This document shows, piece by piece, positions 3,487 through 5,654 of a DNA stretch of 5,654 nt. A program made the translations under genes and the position numbers. This stretch comes from Planctomycetales bacterium (GTDB taxonomy: Bacteria > Planctomycetota > Phycisphaerae > SM23-33): assembly GCA_030631085.1 (NCBI GenBank), contig DAOVLV010000147.1, positions 1 to 5,654 of the forward strand, given 5' to 3'. The notes under the pieces are model-generated. The model searched no databases. It was not told the origin of the DNA and was given only the letters and a program-made list of their open reading frames with translations. Positions within the stretch are counted from its first letter, which is position 1. Every line of letters begins with the position of its first letter.

Positions 3487-5160
3487 CCTGCCATTGCAGT
3501 CTTGCTCGCCCAAGCGCCTCTCCCGACGCTTCTGGTCATCGGCCTTGCAATCCTTTTCGGTACAATCGGCGCGAAGATTTTCCAGAAACTTCACATCCCC
3601 CAGGTCGTCGGTTACATCGCAATCGGCGTAGCCGTCGGGCAGTCCGGACTTGGGGTTATAAGCAAGGAAGTTGTCGGTAATCTTGAGCCGTTCTGTTTTT
3701 TCGCGCTTGGAATAATCGGCTTCATGATCGGGGGCGAACTTCACCGGGACGTTTTCAAGAAATATGGCAGGCAGTTCATCGCCATCCTCTTTGCCGAGGG
3801 GATAGGGGCATTCCTGACCGTCAGTATTCTTATCAGCGGCGTGGGCATGCTTTTGGGCATGGGTCCGGCCGAGTCGATTGCATTGGGCATCGTGTTCGGC
3901 TCGATAGCGTCGGCGACAGCGCCCGCTGCGACGACCAGTGTGCTTTGGGAACTCAAGACACGAGGCGTGCTCACTACGGCGATTTTCGCCGTCATAGCCC
4001 TTGACGACGCGCTTGCGCTGATAATGTTCAGCATCGCCGCCAGTATTGCCGGAAAGATTATCCACAGCGGTTCGGGCGGAATAATGGCGGCATTGGGACA
4101 TGCCGGATATGAACTTTTCGGAGCGGCCGTACTGGGGATCGCCGTCGGATTCATACTGAACTTCGTCCTCCGTCGTCTGCGGGATCGCGACAAGTCGCTG
4201 GCGTTCATTATCGGTGCGATGGCGCTGGTCATCGGGCTGACCATGGCGTTAGATCTCTCCATGATACTGGCGGCGATGGCGCTGGGCGTAACCCTGGCCA
4301 ATCTCGCGCCCCGCCGAAGCCGGGAAACATTCAACCTCGTCGAGCGTTTCACTCCGCCAATTTACGTGCTCTTTTTCGTTATTGTCGGCGCTCGCCTGCA
4401 CATACAAAACATGCAGCCCTGGATGTGGATACTCGTCGTGCCATATCTCGTAGGGATGGGGTCGGGCAAGATAATCGGCGCTTACCTCGGCGCTCGATGG
4501 ACCAATGCAGCCCCGGTGATTCGCAAATATCTCGGAATATGCCTGTTCAGCCAGGCCGGTGTGGCGGTGGGACTTTCGCTGATCGCCGATAAGGAGTTTC
4601 ACGACACCATCGGACCGATAATTATCGCAATCATCGCCGCTGCAACGTTCATAGCCGAGATTATCGGACCGCCGTGCGTGAAATTCGCCGTAAAAAAGGC
4701 TGGCGAGGTCGGATTGAACGTTACCGAAGAAGACCTTATGCTCTCTTACAATGCCGGCGATATGCTGGACCGCGAACTGCCGTCATTCGCAGAGAATACC
4801 ACGCTGACGAATATCCTCCGCACTATCGCCGAAACCGACGCCATGTCATATCCGGTTACCGACGCCGACGGAAAACTCACCGGCATCATTACCATCGACG
4901 AACTCAAGAGGACATTCGTCGCCGAAGGTCTGACGGACTGGCTCCTGGCCTTTGATCTGATGAGGCCCGTTCCGGATACCGTAACTGTCCAGACGCCGCT
5001 CGACGAAGCCGTTACTCGAATGCGCGAACAGGAACTGGAATACCTCCCCGTAATAGCAGCCGAAGGCGATACGCATCTCGCCGGCATGTTGGAACTGGCA
5101 GCCGTCAATCGTTCGCTCTCGCGGGAAGTGCTTCGCAGGCAACAACTCGCCGACGGCTGA
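3481..5160 (+). CDS. CPA2-family cation:proton antiporter with C-terminal CBS pair
   Basis: The 559-residue inner-membrane protein has a Kef/NapA-type exchanger domain (about 1-405, roughly 12-13 membrane segments) and a cytoplasmic tail. It should exchange Na+ or K+ for H+. Diagnostic features are ASATAPAAT (143-151), the ion-binding Asp pair D175-D176 in VIALDDALAL, GSGKIIGAYLGAR with K330 in a late helix, and SQAGVAVGL (357-365). The tail (about 430-550) is a CBS-domain pair rather than the TrkA-N/RCK domain of KefB/KefC. The Thr/Asp nucleotide contact is partly kept in CBS1 (TIDEL, 471-475) and looks lost in CBS2 (ELAAVN, 538-543). The tail may therefore bind a ligand in only one site, or none. 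The start is set by the AAGG site in the duplicated junction. The gene is co-directional with the EIIA gene upstream and the membrane protein downstream. Ion specificity is not readable from sequence. Confidence 0.9.
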   Translation: MTPAIAVLLAQAPLPTLLVIGLAILFGTIGAKIFQKLHIPQVVGYIAIGVAVGQSGLGVISKEVVGNLEPFCFFALGIIGFMIGGELHRDVFKKYGRQFIAILFAEGIGAFLTVSILISGVGMLLGMGPAESIALGIVFGSIASATAPAATTSVLWELKTRGVLTTAIFAVIALDDALALIMFSIAASIAGKIIHSGSGGIMAALGHAGYELFGAAVLGIAVGFILNFVLRRLRDRDKSLAFIIGAMALVIGLTMALDLSMILAAMALGVTLANLAPRRSRETFNLVERFTPPIYVLFFVIVGARLHIQNMQPWMWILVVPYLVGMGSGKIIGAYLGARWTNAAPVIRKYLGICLFSQAGVAVGLSLIADKEFHDTIGPIIIAIIAAATFIAEIIGPPCVKFAVKKAGEVGLNVTEEDLMLSYNAGDMLDRELPSFAENTTLTNILRTIAETDAMSYPVTDADGKLTGIITIDELKRTFVAEGLTDWLLAFDLMRPVPDTVTVQTPLDEAVTRMREQELEYLPVIAAEGDTHLAGMLELAAVNRSLSREVLRRQQLADG

Positions 5161-5184
5161 TCCTGAAAGCAAGGCAAAACCGAA

Positions 5185-5654
5185 ATGCACGTTCAGATAC
5201 CGACAGCAATGGCATTTGCGTTGTGCGATGAGAGCATCGGCGAAGTCGGCGTACTTATATTGGCGGCATTGGTTGTCGCAGCCGCCGTCGTGATGCTGAA
5301 ACTGCATTTATCTTTTGCAGCCCTGCGAAAAATCTTCATCATCGCAAGCATCGTATGCTTCGCCGCAATGGCGACCGTCGCAGTCGTCGGCCTGGATCTG
5401 CTCAGCGAACTTATACGCGAGCATGGAATCGCCGAATGGCTTGCCGTCGATTTCCTGCTGGCGGCATGTGTCATCGGCCTTATCGCAACGATTCGCTCGA
5501 TGCGCCTGGGCCGGCCTTTGCCTGTCGGCGTTTTCCTGGCGTATGGCTACTTCGTAGCCTTCTACCGCGAATCGGAATGGGGCTCAGCGTTTTACGGCGG
5601 CGAGCGTCTCTGGCGAAGACGCCACCTTATAAATCCGCGAGCGTACTGGGACAT
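5185..5654 (+). CDS. membrane protein of unknown function, 3' end missing
   Basis: The frame is open for 156 codons to the window end. ATG at 5185 is the only possible start, because an in-frame TGA at 5164-5166 precedes it. The ribosome site (AAGG, 5171-5174, 10 bases away) is weak, so translation may be coupled to the antiporter, which ends 24 bases upstream. Four hydrophobic segments are visible, at about 21-41, 50-70, 86-103 and 113-127. A polar, aromatic and Arg-rich stretch follows (128-156: FYRESEWGSAFYGGE, then RLWRRR). I do not recognise the family. Its place at the end of the EIIA-antiporter operon suggests a role in ion homeostasis or envelope function, but this is context only. 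Confidence 0.75.
   Translation, partial: MHVQIPTAMAFALCDESIGEVGVLILAALVVAAAVVMLKLHLSFAALRKIFIIASIVCFAAMATVAVVGLDLLSELIREHGIAEWLAVDFLLAACVIGLIATIRSMRLGRPLPVGVFLAYGYFVAFYRESEWGSAFYGGERLWRRRHLINPRAYWD

Noticed and set aside
3352..4101. A 249-codon minus-strand ORF over the antiporter start
   Set aside because: It is antisense to the antiporter and crosses the inserted element; the composition is charged and shadow-like.

Overview
The window carries six probable protein genes. Both end genes run off the edges. The organism looks like a bacterium of moderate GC content with strong Shine-Dalgarno signals. The mix of genes and the style of the sequence suggest a Planctomycetota/PVC-type genome (perhaps Phycisphaerae), but no rRNA or other marker is present, so this is a weak inference.

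Layout. On the minus strand, 1-1109 is the 5' part of a PLP-dependent Cys/Met-metabolism enzyme (cystathionine gamma-synthase/lyase, methionine gamma-lyase group). It has a good sigma70 promoter and a striking double palindrome just upstream. The 394-bp divergent spacer then holds a near-consensus sigma54 promoter at 1425-1440 reading rightward. Its leader can fold into hairpins, one of which buries the ribosome binding site of a 92-residue coiled-coil protein of unknown function (1504-1782). That gene is followed by a perfect 25-bp inverted repeat ending in a T tract. Next come lexA (2117-2725), the SOS repressor with all autocleavage residues, and a possible overlapping leader ORF that starts upstream of it. 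A second large imperfect inverted repeat follows, then a sigma70-type promoter. The last block is a probable operon: a PTS EIIA type-2 domain protein (2916-3371), a CPA2-type cation:proton antiporter with a C-terminal CBS pair (3481-5160), and a membrane protein cut by the window end (5185 onward).

How they work together. The EIIA protein and the antiporter probably form a regulated ion-transport unit. EIIA would sense phosphorylation state and the CBS pair would sense a nucleotide or ionic signal; this is inference from context. The EIIA/antiporter junction was apparently once an ATGA stop/start overlap. It is now split by an 82-bp hairpin-rich element flanked by two copies of the same 22-bp junction sequence.

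The most unusual content lies between the genes: three unrelated inverted-repeat elements in three spacers, the duplicated junction, the sigma54-driven orphan gene with a sequestered ribosome binding site, and the double palindrome before the Cys/Met enzyme.
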